Origin: an uncultured bacterium
GTDB taxonomy: Bacteria > Acidobacteriota > Thermoanaerobaculia > Thermoanaerobaculales > Thermoanaerobaculaceae
Reading direction: 5' to 3'
NCBI GenBank assembly: GCA_937924755.1
Contig: CALEVZ010000052.1
Span: 1 to 62,065 of the forward strand
DNA length: 62,065 nucleotides
The position numbers and the translations under genes are program-made. The number at the start of each line of letters is the position of its first letter. The stretch's first letter is position 1. Positions 1-10,298 of this stretch are shown piece after piece. Below the pieces are notes generated by a model. The model made no database searches and had not been told where the DNA came from. It saw only the letters and a program-made list of their open reading frames with translations.

Positions 1-113
1 GTGTCGGCGAGGATCGCCCAGGCCGTGCCCGCGCCGCCGCCGCAGGCGACGACGCTGGTGTCAAGCTCGCGCAGGTACGGTGCGCGCTCCCATCCCGGCA
101 CGTCGCTGGTCAT
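1..113 (-). CDS. Alanyl-tRNA editing protein (AlaX-like), N-terminal fragment
   Basis: The reading frame starts at an ATG at 113 and runs off the left edge, so only about 37 residues are visible. They contain a segment (PYLRELDTSVVA) followed by an alternating hydrophobic stretch, which resembles the first strands of free-standing AlaX/AlaRS-type editing domains that hydrolyse mis-charged tRNA-Ala. The diagnostic zinc-binding histidines would lie beyond the edge and cannot be checked. It begins 16 nt after the stop of the DUF481 gene on the same strand, so the two are probably cotranscribed. The family call rests on a short stretch and is tentative. Confidence 0.4.
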   Translation of the reverse strand, partial: MTSDVPGWERAPYLRELDTSVVACGGGAGTAWAILAD

Positions 114-129
114 GTGTGCCGCGTCGCGC

Positions 130-873
130 CTACTTCAGCGCCGGGAACTGCGCGACCAGGGACAGCACGGTGGCCGTGTCGGCCTTGCGGAAGGAGGCCG
201 GCGGGCGGTTGTTGTAGCGGTACTCGTAGGCCAGCTTGAGCGCCAGTTGCGAGGACAGCGAAGCCTGCAGCCCGGCCGCGCCGGTGGCGCGCCACGCCGT
301 GGCTTTCTCGAAGTTGGGATACACCGCGGCAGTCAGGGTTGCCTTGGCCGACTCAGTGATGCTGTAGCCGGCGTCCGCCTTGACCAGCGCCCCCAGGAAG
401 CCATCGGAAGCGGTCCCGACCCGGTCTTCGCGAGTGTAGGTGGCGGCCACGAGCGCCGAGAAGGCGATGTCGGCGTCCAACTCCGGGGTCCACTTGAGGC
501 CGGCGTCCATGATCGAGCGCGAGTCGATGCCCGCGAAGCGATCGCGCTCCCACGCGATGCCCGAGGTCAGGGCCAGTTCTTTCCACACTGTGACATCACC
601 GCGTGCCGCCGCCTGCAACCGCTCGGCACTCTTTTCCCCGTCGTCGCTGGCGCGCAGGGCTGAAGCCAGCGCCTGGAGTTTCCAGTCGCCCCAGGTGCGC
701 TCGAAATTGGCTGACAGACCTGTAGATGAGGTGCGGCTGTTCCCCGAGGTGCCCAGGTAGGAAAAGCCCAGCTTGAGATCCCACACGGGCGTTTGTGCGA
801 ACGAGGGAAAGCCCGCCCCGAGGACGCCAGCCACCACCAGCGCGCACATCAAGCTCATCGCGACCTTCGCCAT
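130..873 (-). CDS. DUF481 (YdiY-like) outer-membrane protein
   Basis: This 247-residue protein starts at an ATG at 873 behind a GGGAGAG ribosome-binding site. Residues 1-27 form a signal peptide ending in SFA-QT. The remainder is built of alternating beta strands with aromatic girdles and ends in a hydrophobic strand (VLSLVAQFPALK), as in DUF481/YdiY beta-barrel proteins. The conserved family pattern of a GN(S/T) segment early in the mature protein is present (YLGTSGNSRTSS). The function of the family is not established. An open frame continues upstream of 873, but the signal peptide and ribosome-binding site fix the start. Confidence 0.8.
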   Translation of the reverse strand: MAKVAMSLMCALVVAGVLGAGFPSFAQTPVWDLKLGFSYLGTSGNSRTSSTGLSANFERTWGDWKLQALASALRASDDGEKSAERLQAAARGDVTVWKELALTSGIAWERDRFAGIDSRSIMDAGLKWTPELDADIAFSALVAATYTREDRVGTASDGFLGALVKADAGYSITESAKATLTAAVYPNFEKATAWRATGAAGLQASLSSQLALKLAYEYRYNNRPPASFRKADTATVLSLVAQFPALK

Positions 874-893
874 AGGACTCTCCCTTCGCCGTG

Positions 894-899
894 AGTATA
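894..899 (-). promoter_or_regulatory. Candidate -10 element for the DUF481 gene
   Basis: TATACT on the minus strand ends 20 nt before the ATG at 873 and lies upstream of the ribosome-binding site. I see no convincing -35 hexamer 16-18 nt further upstream. Confidence 0.4.
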
Positions 900-1045
900 C
901 GGTGCCGCCCCCTGGGCCGTTCCGGCTGGCGATGGGCGGCCGGTGCGCCGGGTCACACCGGCTTGACAGCCACCGAGGGCTACCCCAGAATCGCGGCCCT
1001 GAAGAAAGCGGCGCGGCAGCGGCTGGCGCCGAGTTGGAGGTGAGA

Positions 1046-1522
1046 GTGCAACGAGCAGTTTTCGGCCTGTTGGCCATCGTGATCGTGGTCGGTACGTCTG
1101 CGCTGGCGGGGGAGGCCAAGAAGTACGGTTCCGGAGTCACCCTGGAGTCCAGCTCTTCGGTGGCTGAGCTCCTGGCAGCGCCGGAAAAGTACGTGGGCAA
1201 GAAGGTGCGGGTGGACGGCGTGGTGACCGCTGTGTGCGCCAAACGTGGCTGCTGGATGATGATCACCGACCCCGAGCGGGAGCAGGGCATCCGCATCAAG
1301 GTGGAGGACGGCGTGATCGTGTTCCCGATGGAGGCCATGGGACGAAAGGCCTCGGCCGAGGGGGTTTTCGAGGTGATCAACCCGGCCGGCGAAAAGCACG
1401 ACAGCGCGGAGCACGCCAAGGAGCAAGCCAGCGGCCACTCCTGCGCGGAGCAAGAGAAGGCGGCCAAGAAGGCTTCCGCGACCTACCAGATCGCCGGTGC
1501 CGGCGCGGTTGTTTATTTCTGA
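1046..1522 (+). CDS. DUF4920 domain secreted protein
   Basis: A GTG start at 1046 is preceded by GGAGG with 5-nt spacing. The first 22 residues form a signal peptide, so the 158-residue product is likely periplasmic. The core has the OB-fold-like DUF4920 signature: KYVGKKVRVDGVV followed by a Cys-containing loop, VCAKRGCWM, then a ligand-like strand pattern. A His/Cys-rich tail (HSCAEQEK) precedes the last strand. The family's function is not established; the conserved Cys pair suggests metal or redox chemistry, which is inference. The next gene begins 3 nt after the stop, pointing to cotranscription with the PepSY-type membrane protein. Confidence 0.75.
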   Translation: MQRAVFGLLAIVIVVGTSALAGEAKKYGSGVTLESSSSVAELLAAPEKYVGKKVRVDGVVTAVCAKRGCWMMITDPEREQGIRIKVEDGVIVFPMEAMGRKASAEGVFEVINPAGEKHDSAEHAKEQASGHSCAEQEKAAKKASATYQIAGAGAVVYF

Positions 1523-1525
1523 CCG

Positions 1526-2074
1526 TTGCGCTGGCGCCGAGTCATCGTCGCGGTCCACCGGGACGTCGGGTATTTCTTCGCCGGGTTGACGGTGCTGTAC
1601 GCCATCTCGGGCGTGGCCGTCAACCACACCGCGGACTGGAACCCCTCCTATCGCCTGGAGCGAACGCGCTACCAGGTGGGCGAGGTACCGGCAGGTCCCG
1701 CGGCGGAGCAAGGGCGAGAGGTGGCTCGCCGCCTGGGAATCACCGAGGAGCCCTTGTCGGCGGTTCGCGTCGGCCCCGAGCTGTTGAAGGTGTTCTTCGA
1801 CAACCGCACCCTCACCGTTTCACTTCCCGGCGGGGAGGTCGAGGACGAGCACCGGGCGCGTCGCTTTTTCCTCTACGAGGTGAACTTTCTCCACCTCAAC
1901 AAGGGAAAAGGGTGGTGGACCTGGTTCGCCGATATCTACGCCATTGGGCTGGCCGTGCTGGCCTTCACCGGCGTGTTCATCATCGCCGGGCGTAAGGGTT
2001 TGGCCGGAAGAGGGAAGTGGTTGGTGGGAGCAGGCCTGCTGGCCCCCTTGGTGTACCTCATTTTCTCCCGGTGA
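1526..2074 (+). CDS. PepSY-associated transmembrane protein
   Basis: This 182-residue protein starts at a TTG, 3 nt after the DUF4920 stop, so it is probably translationally coupled. It has an N-terminal membrane helix (residues 13-31), a soluble PepSY-like domain in the middle, and two C-terminal helices (about 133-153 and 163-180). The family is known from PepSY_TM-type membrane proteins found next to iron or thiol-related genes, but no enzymatic role is assigned. The 3' end overlaps the convergently transcribed DMT transporter by 17 nt, so the two mRNAs are antisense at their ends. Confidence 0.7.
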   Translation: MRWRRVIVAVHRDVGYFFAGLTVLYAISGVAVNHTADWNPSYRLERTRYQVGEVPAGPAAEQGREVARRLGITEEPLSAVRVGPELLKVFFDNRTLTVSLPGGEVEDEHRARRFFLYEVNFLHLNKGKGWWTWFADIYAIGLAVLAFTGVFIIAGRKGLAGRGKWLVGAGLLAPLVYLIFSR

Positions 2075-2927
2075 GGCCGCGCAGGTTGGGCAGGATCTCG
2101 ACGAGGGCCACCGCCAGCAGGATCAGCGCGCCGCCTACTAGCTGCGTCGGGGTAAGGCGATCGCCCGCCAGCAGGTAGCCGAACAGCGCGGCGAACATCG
2201 GTTCGGCAGTGAGAATGACCGCCGTCTGGGCGGCAGACAGGCGCCGCTGTGCCCATGTCTGCACCAGATAGGCGAGCGCCGAGGCCAGGGTGGCCGTCAC
2301 TCCCAGCGCCGTCCACACCGCTGGCGTCGGTGGCAAGCTGAGGGGGTCCACCGCCGGCCAGGCGAGGGTGAAGACCGTGGCGGCGGTGGCGAGCTGCACG
2401 AAGGTGAGGGCTGTGGGGTCATGATGGGGGGCGTGACGCGACAGGAGTGCCACGTGCACCCCGTACGCCAGGGCGCAGCCCATCACCAGCCAGTCGCCCC
2501 GCCGCATGGCCAGGGCACCACCGCCCGAGAGCAACCACAAACCCACCAGGCTGATGCCGATCGCCCAGATGGCCACGGCCGACAGGTGAGTCCGATAGAG
2601 CAGTCGAGCAGCGACGGGGGCAACCACCACAAACAGGCCAGTGATCAGGCCGGCGCTGGTCGGAGTCGTGGAGCGGAGCCCCCAGGTCTGCAGCAGGTAC
2701 CCGATCGCCAGCACCAGCCCGATTGCTCCACCGACGGTGAGTGTGGCCCGGGCAAGACGCGCCCGAAGCACCGGCAGCAGGAGAGCGGCCGCCAGGATAA
2801 AACGGAGCGAGAGAAACGCCATCACCCCGTAGGTACGCATCGCCTCGTGGACGAGCACGAACGTCCATCCCCAGATGGCGGTGACCCCCAGCAGCGCCAG
2901 ACCGGCGAGCACACCGAACCCTACCAC
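2058..2927 (-). CDS. DMT-family (EamA) transporter
   Basis: The 289-residue protein has ten predicted membrane helices arranged as two EamA repeats of about 140 residues, the usual architecture of drug/metabolite transporters in the inner membrane. The second repeat carries the typical PMFAALFGYLLAGD segment. A GTG at 2927 is used as the start, but no good ribosome-binding site precedes it, so the true start could be slightly downstream. The substrate cannot be predicted. It overlaps the convergent PepSY-TM gene by 17 nt. Confidence 0.88.
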   Translation of the reverse strand: MVGFGVLAGLALLGVTAIWGWTFVLVHEAMRTYGVMAFLSLRFILAAALLLPVLRARLARATLTVGGAIGLVLAIGYLLQTWGLRSTTPTSAGLITGLFVVVAPVAARLLYRTHLSAVAIWAIGISLVGLWLLSGGGALAMRRGDWLVMGCALAYGVHVALLSRHAPHHDPTALTFVQLATAATVFTLAWPAVDPLSLPPTPAVWTALGVTATLASALAYLVQTWAQRRLSAAQTAVILTAEPMFAALFGYLLAGDRLTPTQLVGGALILLAVALVEILPNLRGLTGRK

Positions 2928-2978
2928 GTCGGGTCACCGGCTCACTGACCGTGGCCGCCGACCGCGGGTGTAAAGTTG

Positions 2979-2984
2979 TAAATT
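2979..2984 (+). promoter_or_regulatory. -10-like element 6 nt before the TPR gene
   Basis: TAAATT ends 6 nt before the ATG at 2991, in a short AT-rich island within GC-rich DNA. There is no Shine-Dalgarno sequence between them. A transcript starting about 7 nt downstream of this hexamer would be leaderless. Confidence 0.5.
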
Positions 2985-2990
2985 AGAAAT

Positions 2991-4262
2991 ATGGCCAAAC
3001 CTCGATCCGCGGCGCTGGTGACGGTTCTCCTGTCGTTGCCGTGTCTGCCGGTTGCGGCCTCCTCCTCCAGGGGAGAGCTCGGCAGCGCTGGAGAGAGAAC
3101 CCTCTCCTTGCAACGTTTTCCTATCGAGGAGGTGCTCCGACAGGCGCGCGAGGTGATAGAGCGGGACCCCAGGAGGGCGTTGGAGCTGGTTGAACAGGTT
3201 GGGGCGGGAAGTCGGCGCACGGGCGATCGGCGAGTTCTGGCCAAAGTAGTGTTCATCCGGGCGGACGCCTCGCGAGTACAGGGCGACCATCGCGCCGCAC
3301 TCGAGCTTTACCACGAGGCAAGGCGGCGATTCGCTGAGCTCGGCGATGGCGTGGAGCTGGGGCGCAGCCTGCGGCGCCTGGGGGACATGTACTTCTTTCT
3401 CACCGATTACGAGTCGGCTCTGAGCCACTACCTGGATGCATTAAAACGCTTCGAGGACTTGTCGGGCCTGCCGAATCCGGGCCCCGCGCTTCTCCACATC
3501 GCCCACCTGGAGGTAGCTATCGGCAACGTGCTCAAGGCCTTGGGGGACATCCCGCGGGCCATGGAGTACTACCAGAGTGCGCTGGCCAGCTACCAGGAGC
3601 TCAATTATCCCGGTGGCGTGACAGGATGTCGTTACAATCTCGGTGGGTTACATCAGGATCTCAAGCAGCTGGACGCGGCCTTGGCTTCCTACCAGGAGGC
3701 GCGGCGGGCCGCTGAGTCCTTGGGGGATCAATATCTGTTGAGCCTGGCGCTGGCCAGCGCCGGCTCGGTGCATATGGCGGCTGGACATCTGGACGAGGCG
3801 GAGTTGTTCATCCTGCGCGCCCTGGAGGTCTGCCGGCGCACCGACCGGCGGCGCGGCATTGTCGATAACTTGCTCAAGCTCGCCGCGGTGCGGCGCCGCC
3901 AGGGCGACCTCGACGAAGCGTTGAGGGCGGTCCGTGAGGGATTGGCACTGGCCGAGCGCCTGGAGGACCGGCGCATGTCCGCAGACGCCCACCGCGAGCT
4001 GGCAGAGGTGTACGACGCCATGGATCGGCCGGCCCTGGCCCTGGCCAGCTTCCGCCGTTTTCAAGCCATCGACGAGGAAATTGTGGGGGCCGAGAAGGTG
4101 GCGCGGGTCAACAAACTGGCCATCGCCTTCGAATCTGCGCGCAAGGAGCCAAAGACCGCGGTGCTGGAGAGTCAACGGCGGGCGGAGAGGACGGCGCGCT
4201 GGGCGGTGACGGCTATGCTGGGGCTGGCGATGGTCGTCATTGGCTCGTTGGTCGCCGGCTAG
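2991..4262 (+). CDS. TPR-repeat sensor protein, N-terminal part of a TPR-GGDEF protein
   Basis: This 423-residue frame has a signal peptide or anchor (residues 1-22) and then an array of about seven tetratricopeptide repeats from roughly residue 75 to 370. It ends in a membrane helix (about 403-422) and stops at TAG (4260-4262). The same frame stays open directly after the stop and encodes a coiled linker and a GGDEF domain. Known TPR-TM-GGDEF proteins have exactly this order, so the stop appears to cut one ancestral gene. The TPR part would be a periplasmic ligand or protein sensor. Whether the product is a functional truncated protein, is read through, or is dead cannot be decided here. Confidence 0.8.
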   Translation: MAKPRSAALVTVLLSLPCLPVAASSSRGELGSAGERTLSLQRFPIEEVLRQAREVIERDPRRALELVEQVGAGSRRTGDRRVLAKVVFIRADASRVQGDHRAALELYHEARRRFAELGDGVELGRSLRRLGDMYFFLTDYESALSHYLDALKRFEDLSGLPNPGPALLHIAHLEVAIGNVLKALGDIPRAMEYYQSALASYQELNYPGGVTGCRYNLGGLHQDLKQLDAALASYQEARRAAESLGDQYLLSLALASAGSVHMAAGHLDEAELFILRALEVCRRTDRRRGIVDNLLKLAAVRRRQGDLDEALRAVREGLALAERLEDRRMSADAHRELAEVYDAMDRPALALASFRRFQAIDEEIVGAEKVARVNKLAIAFESARKEPKTAVLESQRRAERTARWAVTAMLGLAMVVIGSLVAG

Positions 4263-4832
4263 CGGCTGAAGCTGCGCAGCGCCAACGCCATTGCCGCCAC
4301 CAACGCGGCGTTGGAGCGAGCGCTGGGGCAGGTGGAGGTGCTAGCGCGCACCGACGAGCTGACCGGGTTGTACAACCGCCGCGGGATGATGGAGATCTTG
4401 ACTCGCGAGCTGGCTCGCGCTCGGCGCCAGGCCACGCCGCTGGCGCTGGCGCTTGCGGATATTGACGACTTCAAGTGCATCAACGACACCTTCGGGCACA
4501 AGCAGGGGGACGAGGTCCTCAAGGGGGTGGCCAGCAGCATCGCCGGCTGCGTGCGATCCACCGATGCGGTGGCGCGCTGGGGAGGGGAGGAGTTCCTCAT
4601 CCTGTTGCCCGACACCGAACTGGCAGGAGCCGGTCGGGTGGCGGAAAAGATTCGCGCCGCCGTCGCCGATGGGGTCGGGGGCGTGATCCTTGGGACCGGC
4701 ACGGTGACCGTGACTCTGGGAGTGAGCGCCTGCGGCGACGGTGACCTCGACGAGGCGCCGCGCCGCGCCGACGCGGCGGTGTACGAGGGCAAGGCGGCGG
4801 GCAAGAACACCGTCCGGGTGGCAAGCGGGTGA
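4263..4832 (+). pseudogene. GGDEF diguanylate cyclase part, separated from its TPR sensor by an in-frame TAG
   Basis: The 189 codons after the TAG at 4260 stay in the same frame. They encode a charged linker (RLKLRSANAIAATNAALERA) and a complete GGDEF domain that would make cyclic di-GMP. The metal-binding segment LADIDDF, the RWGGEEF active-site loop and the C-terminal ADAAVYEGKAAGKN segment are all intact. No Rxx D inhibitory site was identified. The only nearby initiation codon is a TTG at 4311 with no convincing ribosome-binding site. The catalytic residues show no decay, so the stop is either recent, read through, tolerated by reinitiation, or a sequencing error. Confidence 0.7.
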
Positions 4833-4855
4833 GGCGGGATCCCTTCGCGGTGGGT

Positions 4856-4861
4856 TACGAT
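4856..4861 (+). promoter_or_regulatory. -10-like element before the DUF819 gene
   Basis: TACGAT ends 8 nt before the ATG at 4870 with no Shine-Dalgarno sequence between. The spacing fits a leaderless transcript. Confidence 0.45.
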
Positions 4862-4869
4862 TCGCTGGA

Positions 4870-5997
4870 ATGACGCCGCTGGTGTCGCCCGACGATCACT
4901 GGCTCCTGTGGGCGGTGCTGCTGGCCACCGGCGCGGCGGCGCTGGCGGCGGAACGCACGCGGTGGGGACGCAGCTTCTCGGGGGCCGTCCTGGCGATCGG
5001 CGGGGGGTTTCTCCTGTCCAACGCCGGGGTGCTGCCTTCCTCGGCGCCCGCTTACGACATGATATGGGGGTATCTGGTACCGCTGGCCATTCCCCTGTTG
5101 CTGGTGCGCGCCGATTTGCGACGCATCCTCAAGGAGTCCGGCCCGATGCTGGTGGCCTTTGGTTTGGGAACGGCGGGCACCGTGGCCGGCACGGCGGTGG
5201 CCTTTCACCTGGTGCCGCTGGGCGAAGAAGGGTTCAAGCTGGCGGGGGTGTTCTGTGCCACCTACATCGGTGGGTCCATCAACTACGTGGCGGTGGCGCA
5301 GGCGCTGGGATTGAGTTCGCCGGACCTGCTCGCCGCCGGGCTGGCGGCGGACAACCTGGTGATGACGCTGTACTTCCTGGTTCTCTTCGCGCTCCCGTCG
5401 CTGGCGTGGCTGCGACGTCGTTATCCTCGGCGCCCCGGAATCGAAGAGAGCGGGCACGGCGCGGCCGGAGGGTTGCAGCCGGCGACGGCTGCGGGGATGC
5501 TCGCAACCCTCGCCTACGCCGCCGCCATCTGCAGCGGTGGTTTTGCCCTGGCCAGGATGGTGGGCGCCCCGGACGCGGGTATTCTTGGGCTGACACTGTT
5601 GGCGGTTGGCGCCGCCACCCTGTTTCCCGGGCGTCTCGACGCCCTGGGTGGGGCCGACGAGCTGGGGGTGGTGTTGATGCAGGTGTTCTTCGCCACCATT
5701 GGCGCCGGCGCCCACGTGGGTACGGTGCTGCGGGTGGGGCTTCCCCTTTTCGTGTTCGCTGCCGCGATTCTGGCCGTTCATCTGGGCGTCATCCTGCTGG
5801 CGGGCCGTCTCGTGCGCGCCGACCTGGTGGAGCTGGTGGTGGCCTCCAACGCCAACATGGGGGGGCCAGCCACTGCCGCCGCCATGGCCGCCGCGCGGGG
5901 GTGGCGGGGGCTGGTGATTCCGGCGGTTCTGTGCGGTACCCTGGGCTACGCCTTGGCGACCTTTATCGGAGTGGCGGTGGGCACGGCGCTGCGCTGA
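4870..5997 (+). CDS. DUF819 family membrane protein
   Basis: The ATG at 4870 gives a 375-residue protein with about ten membrane helices. The characteristic DUF819 (YjcL-like) segments are visible: CATYIGGSINYVAVAQALG in the first half and ASNANMGGPATAAAMAAA in the second. These paired motifs sit at equivalent positions of an inverted repeat, as in related carboxylate and amino-acid carriers. The family is an uncharacterised inner-membrane permease and the substrate is unknown. A frame continues upstream into the GGDEF gene, but homology to the family begins at this start. Confidence 0.85.
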   Translation: MTPLVSPDDHWLLWAVLLATGAAALAAERTRWGRSFSGAVLAIGGGFLLSNAGVLPSSAPAYDMIWGYLVPLAIPLLLVRADLRRILKESGPMLVAFGLGTAGTVAGTAVAFHLVPLGEEGFKLAGVFCATYIGGSINYVAVAQALGLSSPDLLAAGLAADNLVMTLYFLVLFALPSLAWLRRRYPRRPGIEESGHGAAGGLQPATAAGMLATLAYAAAICSGGFALARMVGAPDAGILGLTLLAVGAATLFPGRLDALGGADELGVVLMQVFFATIGAGAHVGTVLRVGLPLFVFAAAILAVHLGVILLAGRLVRADLVELVVASNANMGGPATAAAMAAARGWRGLVIPAVLCGTLGYALATFIGVAVGTALR

Positions 5998-6135
5998 ACT
6001 GGGAGGTGAGGCGTGCCGTAGCCTCCGCTCTCGGCATTTTCCAGCGTAAGACTGGGCGAGTCGCCCGAGACTCCAGTGGTGAGGTGGTGTTCATACTGAG
6101 GACGGTGCGTCCAGTTCCCAGCTTTCCACCATCCA

Positions 6136-6720
6136 TCAGCCGCGCGTGCGGGCCTGCTCCTCGGTGCCGGGGAGGGCCAGGTGGCAGAGCAGCACGACGA
6201 AGGCGTCGGCAGTTCCCCGGTGGGGCCGGGTGGCAGAAAGGAGTCGCTCCACGCCCTTGAAATGCTCGGCGGCTGACAGGCGAGTCTTGACTTCACCCAC
6301 CACTCGCACCGGCTGCCCGTCGGGCCAGGTGGCCATGGCCTAGAGGTTGACCTCCAGCATTCGCTCGCCGGCGGGGAGGAAGCGCCGGCGCAGGGGTTCG
6401 GTGAGGGTAAGCTGCAAGCGCTTCCGCAGCAGGTGGGGGAGGGTGCGGTAGGCCAGATTTTCTAGACCGTATCCCACCGCAGGGGACAGGTTGCCCAACT
6501 CTTCCTTCACGTGCTTCATGTTCACCACCAGCTGGCGGAGCGTTTCCTCGGTGCGCAGCTGAGCCCGCGCCAACTCTTAAAGGTGCAGTTCGGTGCGCTT
6601 CTGGGCTTCGGCGAGTTCCTGGACGGTAGCTTTCAGTTCGCGGAACTCCGCCCTGGTCACCTGGTCGGAGAGTTCCTCGTGCAGCCCGGAAAAAGCCCGC
6701 AACAGCACCTGTGGGCGGCT
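6136..6720 (-). pseudogene. Decayed coiled-coil plus PD-(D/E)XK-type protein
   Basis: One minus-strand frame encodes a coiled-coil segment (LKATVQELAEAQKRTE), a stop TAA at 6577-6579, then RTEETLRQLVVNMK followed by GYGLENLAYRTLPHLLRKRL. A second stop, TAG, lies at 6340-6342, and a final piece contains GEVKTR. This order matches a family of small proteins (DUF3782-like) in which a heptad-repeat coiled coil precedes a PD-(D/E)XK nuclease fold, GEVK being the E-x-K motif. Two in-frame stops and no clear start make it a pseudogene. Biological role is unknown even for intact members. Confidence 0.6.
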
Positions 6721-6740
6721 CGGGGGTCGAGGGCATCTCC

Positions 6741-6762
6741 CGCCAGAGTGGCCGGTTCTGCG
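6741..6762 (+). repeat. 22-bp direct repeat, copy 1
   Basis: An identical 22-bp sequence (beginning CGCCAGAGTGG, ending GGTTCTGCG) occurs here and at 6900-6921, 159 bp apart. The flanks also share a TCGCGA element 25-30 bp downstream, so the units may be diverged copies of a longer repeat. Confidence 0.7.
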
Positions 6763-8540
<1,778 letters not shown>

Positions 8541-8559
8541 AAAAGGGTCGGTTCACTGC

Positions 8560-8805
8560 TCAGGACTGGGGCAGGGCCTTGTGAGATCCGTCGCAGTGGG
8601 GGGGCGTCTTGGTGTGTTTGCACTGGCAGAGAAACACCTCGCGCTCCTGCTCTACCTCGAACTGCAGGGGTGAGAACTCCGTTCCCTCGTGGGAGCCGTC
8701 GCAGAACGGCTGGCTGGCGGATCGACCGCACGTGCACCACCAGTAGGTGCCAGGGGGCAAGGTCAAGCGCACGGACTTGCGAAAAGCCACCACCGGTTTG
8801 GACAT
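8560..8805 (-). CDS. Double CDGSH iron-sulfur protein
   Basis: An 81-residue protein starts at an ATG at 8805 with GGAGGAGAA upstream. It holds two CDGSH-type [2Fe-2S] motifs: C-T-C-x9-C-D-G-S-H in the first half and C-Q-C-x9-C-D-G-S-H in the second. Each provides the three Cys and one His that ligate a [2Fe-2S] cluster. Tandem small CDGSH proteins are known from many bacteria; they are proposed to carry electrons or clusters, but no specific partner is evident here. It is convergent with ahcY and divergent from trkA. Confidence 0.9.
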   Translation of the reverse strand: MSKPVVAFRKSVRLTLPPGTYWWCTCGRSASQPFCDGSHEGTEFSPLQFEVEQEREVFLCQCKHTKTPPHCDGSHKALPQS

Positions 8806-8933
8806 GTTGGTTCTCCTCCACCGCCATCGTCCCACGCCCGGGATGGGCAGCTGGCGGTCGTGCTACGCAACCGTGGAGTGAAACCCGGCATTCCGGCCAC
8901 GCCTTGCGAAGGTGCGCCGGGCGGGATTGGGGG

Positions 8934-8939
8934 TAAGCT
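8934..8939 (+). promoter_or_regulatory. -10-like element before trkA
   Basis: TAAGCT ends 6 nt before the ATG at 8946 and no ribosome-binding site intervenes, again consistent with a leaderless mRNA. The match to a -10 consensus is weak. Confidence 0.3.
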
Positions 8940-8945
8940 GGCGGC

Positions 8946-10298
8946 ATGCGCGCACTGGTGGTGGGAGGTGGGTTGGTGGGCTCGACTCTGGCGGCGAGGC
9001 TGGCCCGGGATCGGCATGACGTGGTTATCGTGGAGAGCGACCGGGAACGCCTGCAGGGTCTGGCCGACGACCTGGACGTGCAGGTCGTGGCGGGTAACGG
9101 CACGGCAGTGGAGGTGCTGCGGCAGGCGGGCATCGAGGAGTGCGACGTTCTCTTTGCCTGCACCTCCTCGGATGAGGCCAACATGGTGGTGGCGCTGATG
9201 GGCTCGGCGCTGTTCAAGGTGCCGCGAGTGGTGGCTCGACTGCGCGATCGCAGTCACGAAGCGAGCTTCGCCGCCATCGCCCAGCGGCTGGGTGGTGAGC
9301 ACGTGTGTATCAACCCGGACCAGGCAGCGGTAGAGAAGATCCTGTCGCTCTTGCCGGTGCCTGGGGCTGTGGATGTGGTTACCTTCCTCGACGGGCGGCT
9401 GATCATCGCTGGCTTCCCGATTCCCGCCGGCAGCGACTTCGAAGGTCTGCTGCTGTCCCATCTGCGCCTGCTCTTCCCGTCGCCGCCGGTGCTGGCGGTG
9501 GCCATCCGGCGGGGCGAGGAGTCGTTCGTTCCCCACGGCGAGGACGAGTTCCGCGCTGGCGATCTGGCCTACTTCGCCATCGACCCACACGAGCTGGGCA
9601 ACGTTCTCAAGCTGCTGGGCGTTCGCCGGGGCAGCGAAGAGCGGGTGATGATCGCGGGAGCGAGCAGGATTGGCCTGGAGCTCGCTCAGCGGCTGGAAGC
9701 CCGCCATGAGGACGTCACCCTCTTCGAGGACGATCTCGCTGTGGCCGAGGCGGCCGCGGCGCAGTTGAAGCGCACCGTCGTGGTACGCGGGCAGGCCACC
9801 GATCGGGAGGTGCTGGAAGAGGAAGGGGTCGAGCGAGCTTCCGCTTTCGTGGCCTGTACCGATGACAGCTCCTTGAACGTCATGGCGTGCCTGCTGGCGC
9901 GGCGACTGGGGGCAGCGCGGGCGTTTGCACTGGTGGATAACCCGGCACTGACGCGCATGGTGGGGGAACTGGGAATCGATGCGGTGGTCTCGCCGCGCCT
10001 GCTCACGGTTGGTCTGGCAGTGCAATTCGTGCGCCGCGGGCGAGTGCGGGCGGCGGCGGCGCTGATGGAGGACCTCATCGAGTTGGTGGAAGTGGAGGTG
10101 GAGTCCGCAAGCCGGCTGGTGGGGCCGACGCTCAAAGAGCTGGGGTTGCCTCGGGGTACCCTGGTGGCGGCGTTGCTGCGTGGCAAGAACCTCATCGTAC
10201 CTGCCGGGGGCGACCGCATTCTGGTGGGCGATCGTGCGCTGCTGATCGCCACCACGGCGCGCGCCGCCGAGCTGGATGCCTTCGTGGGCGGGCAATGA
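8946..10298 (+). CDS. trkA: Trk potassium uptake regulatory subunit TrkA
   Basis: This 450-residue cytoplasmic protein has the duplicated TrkA architecture: two RCK modules, each a Rossmann NAD(H)-binding domain followed by a TrkA_C domain. The first Rossmann motif is VVGGGLVG (residues 5-12), the second is IAGASRIG (from about residue 236). It forms the nucleotide-gated ring on the TrkH channel and couples potassium uptake to NAD(H) or ATP/ADP state. It overlaps trkH by 4 nt (ATGA), so the two subunits are translationally coupled. Confidence 0.95.
   Translation: MRALVVGGGLVGSTLAARLARDRHDVVIVESDRERLQGLADDLDVQVVAGNGTAVEVLRQAGIEECDVLFACTSSDEANMVVALMGSALFKVPRVVARLRDRSHEASFAAIAQRLGGEHVCINPDQAAVEKILSLLPVPGAVDVVTFLDGRLIIAGFPIPAGSDFEGLLLSHLRLLFPSPPVLAVAIRRGEESFVPHGEDEFRAGDLAYFAIDPHELGNVLKLLGVRRGSEERVMIAGASRIGLELAQRLEARHEDVTLFEDDLAVAEAAAAQLKRTVVVRGQATDREVLEEEGVERASAFVACTDDSSLNVMACLLARRLGAARAFALVDNPALTRMVGELGIDAVVSPRLLTVGLAVQFVRRGRVRAAAALMEDLIELVEVEVESASRLVGPTLKELGLPRGTLVAALLRGKNLIVPAGGDRILVGDRALLIATTARAAELDAFVGGQ

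Noticed and set aside
8763-10295. Long minus-strand open frame opposite trkA
   Set aside because: It lies opposite a clear trkA; its Gln/His/Arg-rich product is typical of antisense frames in GC-rich coding DNA and has no family resemblance.
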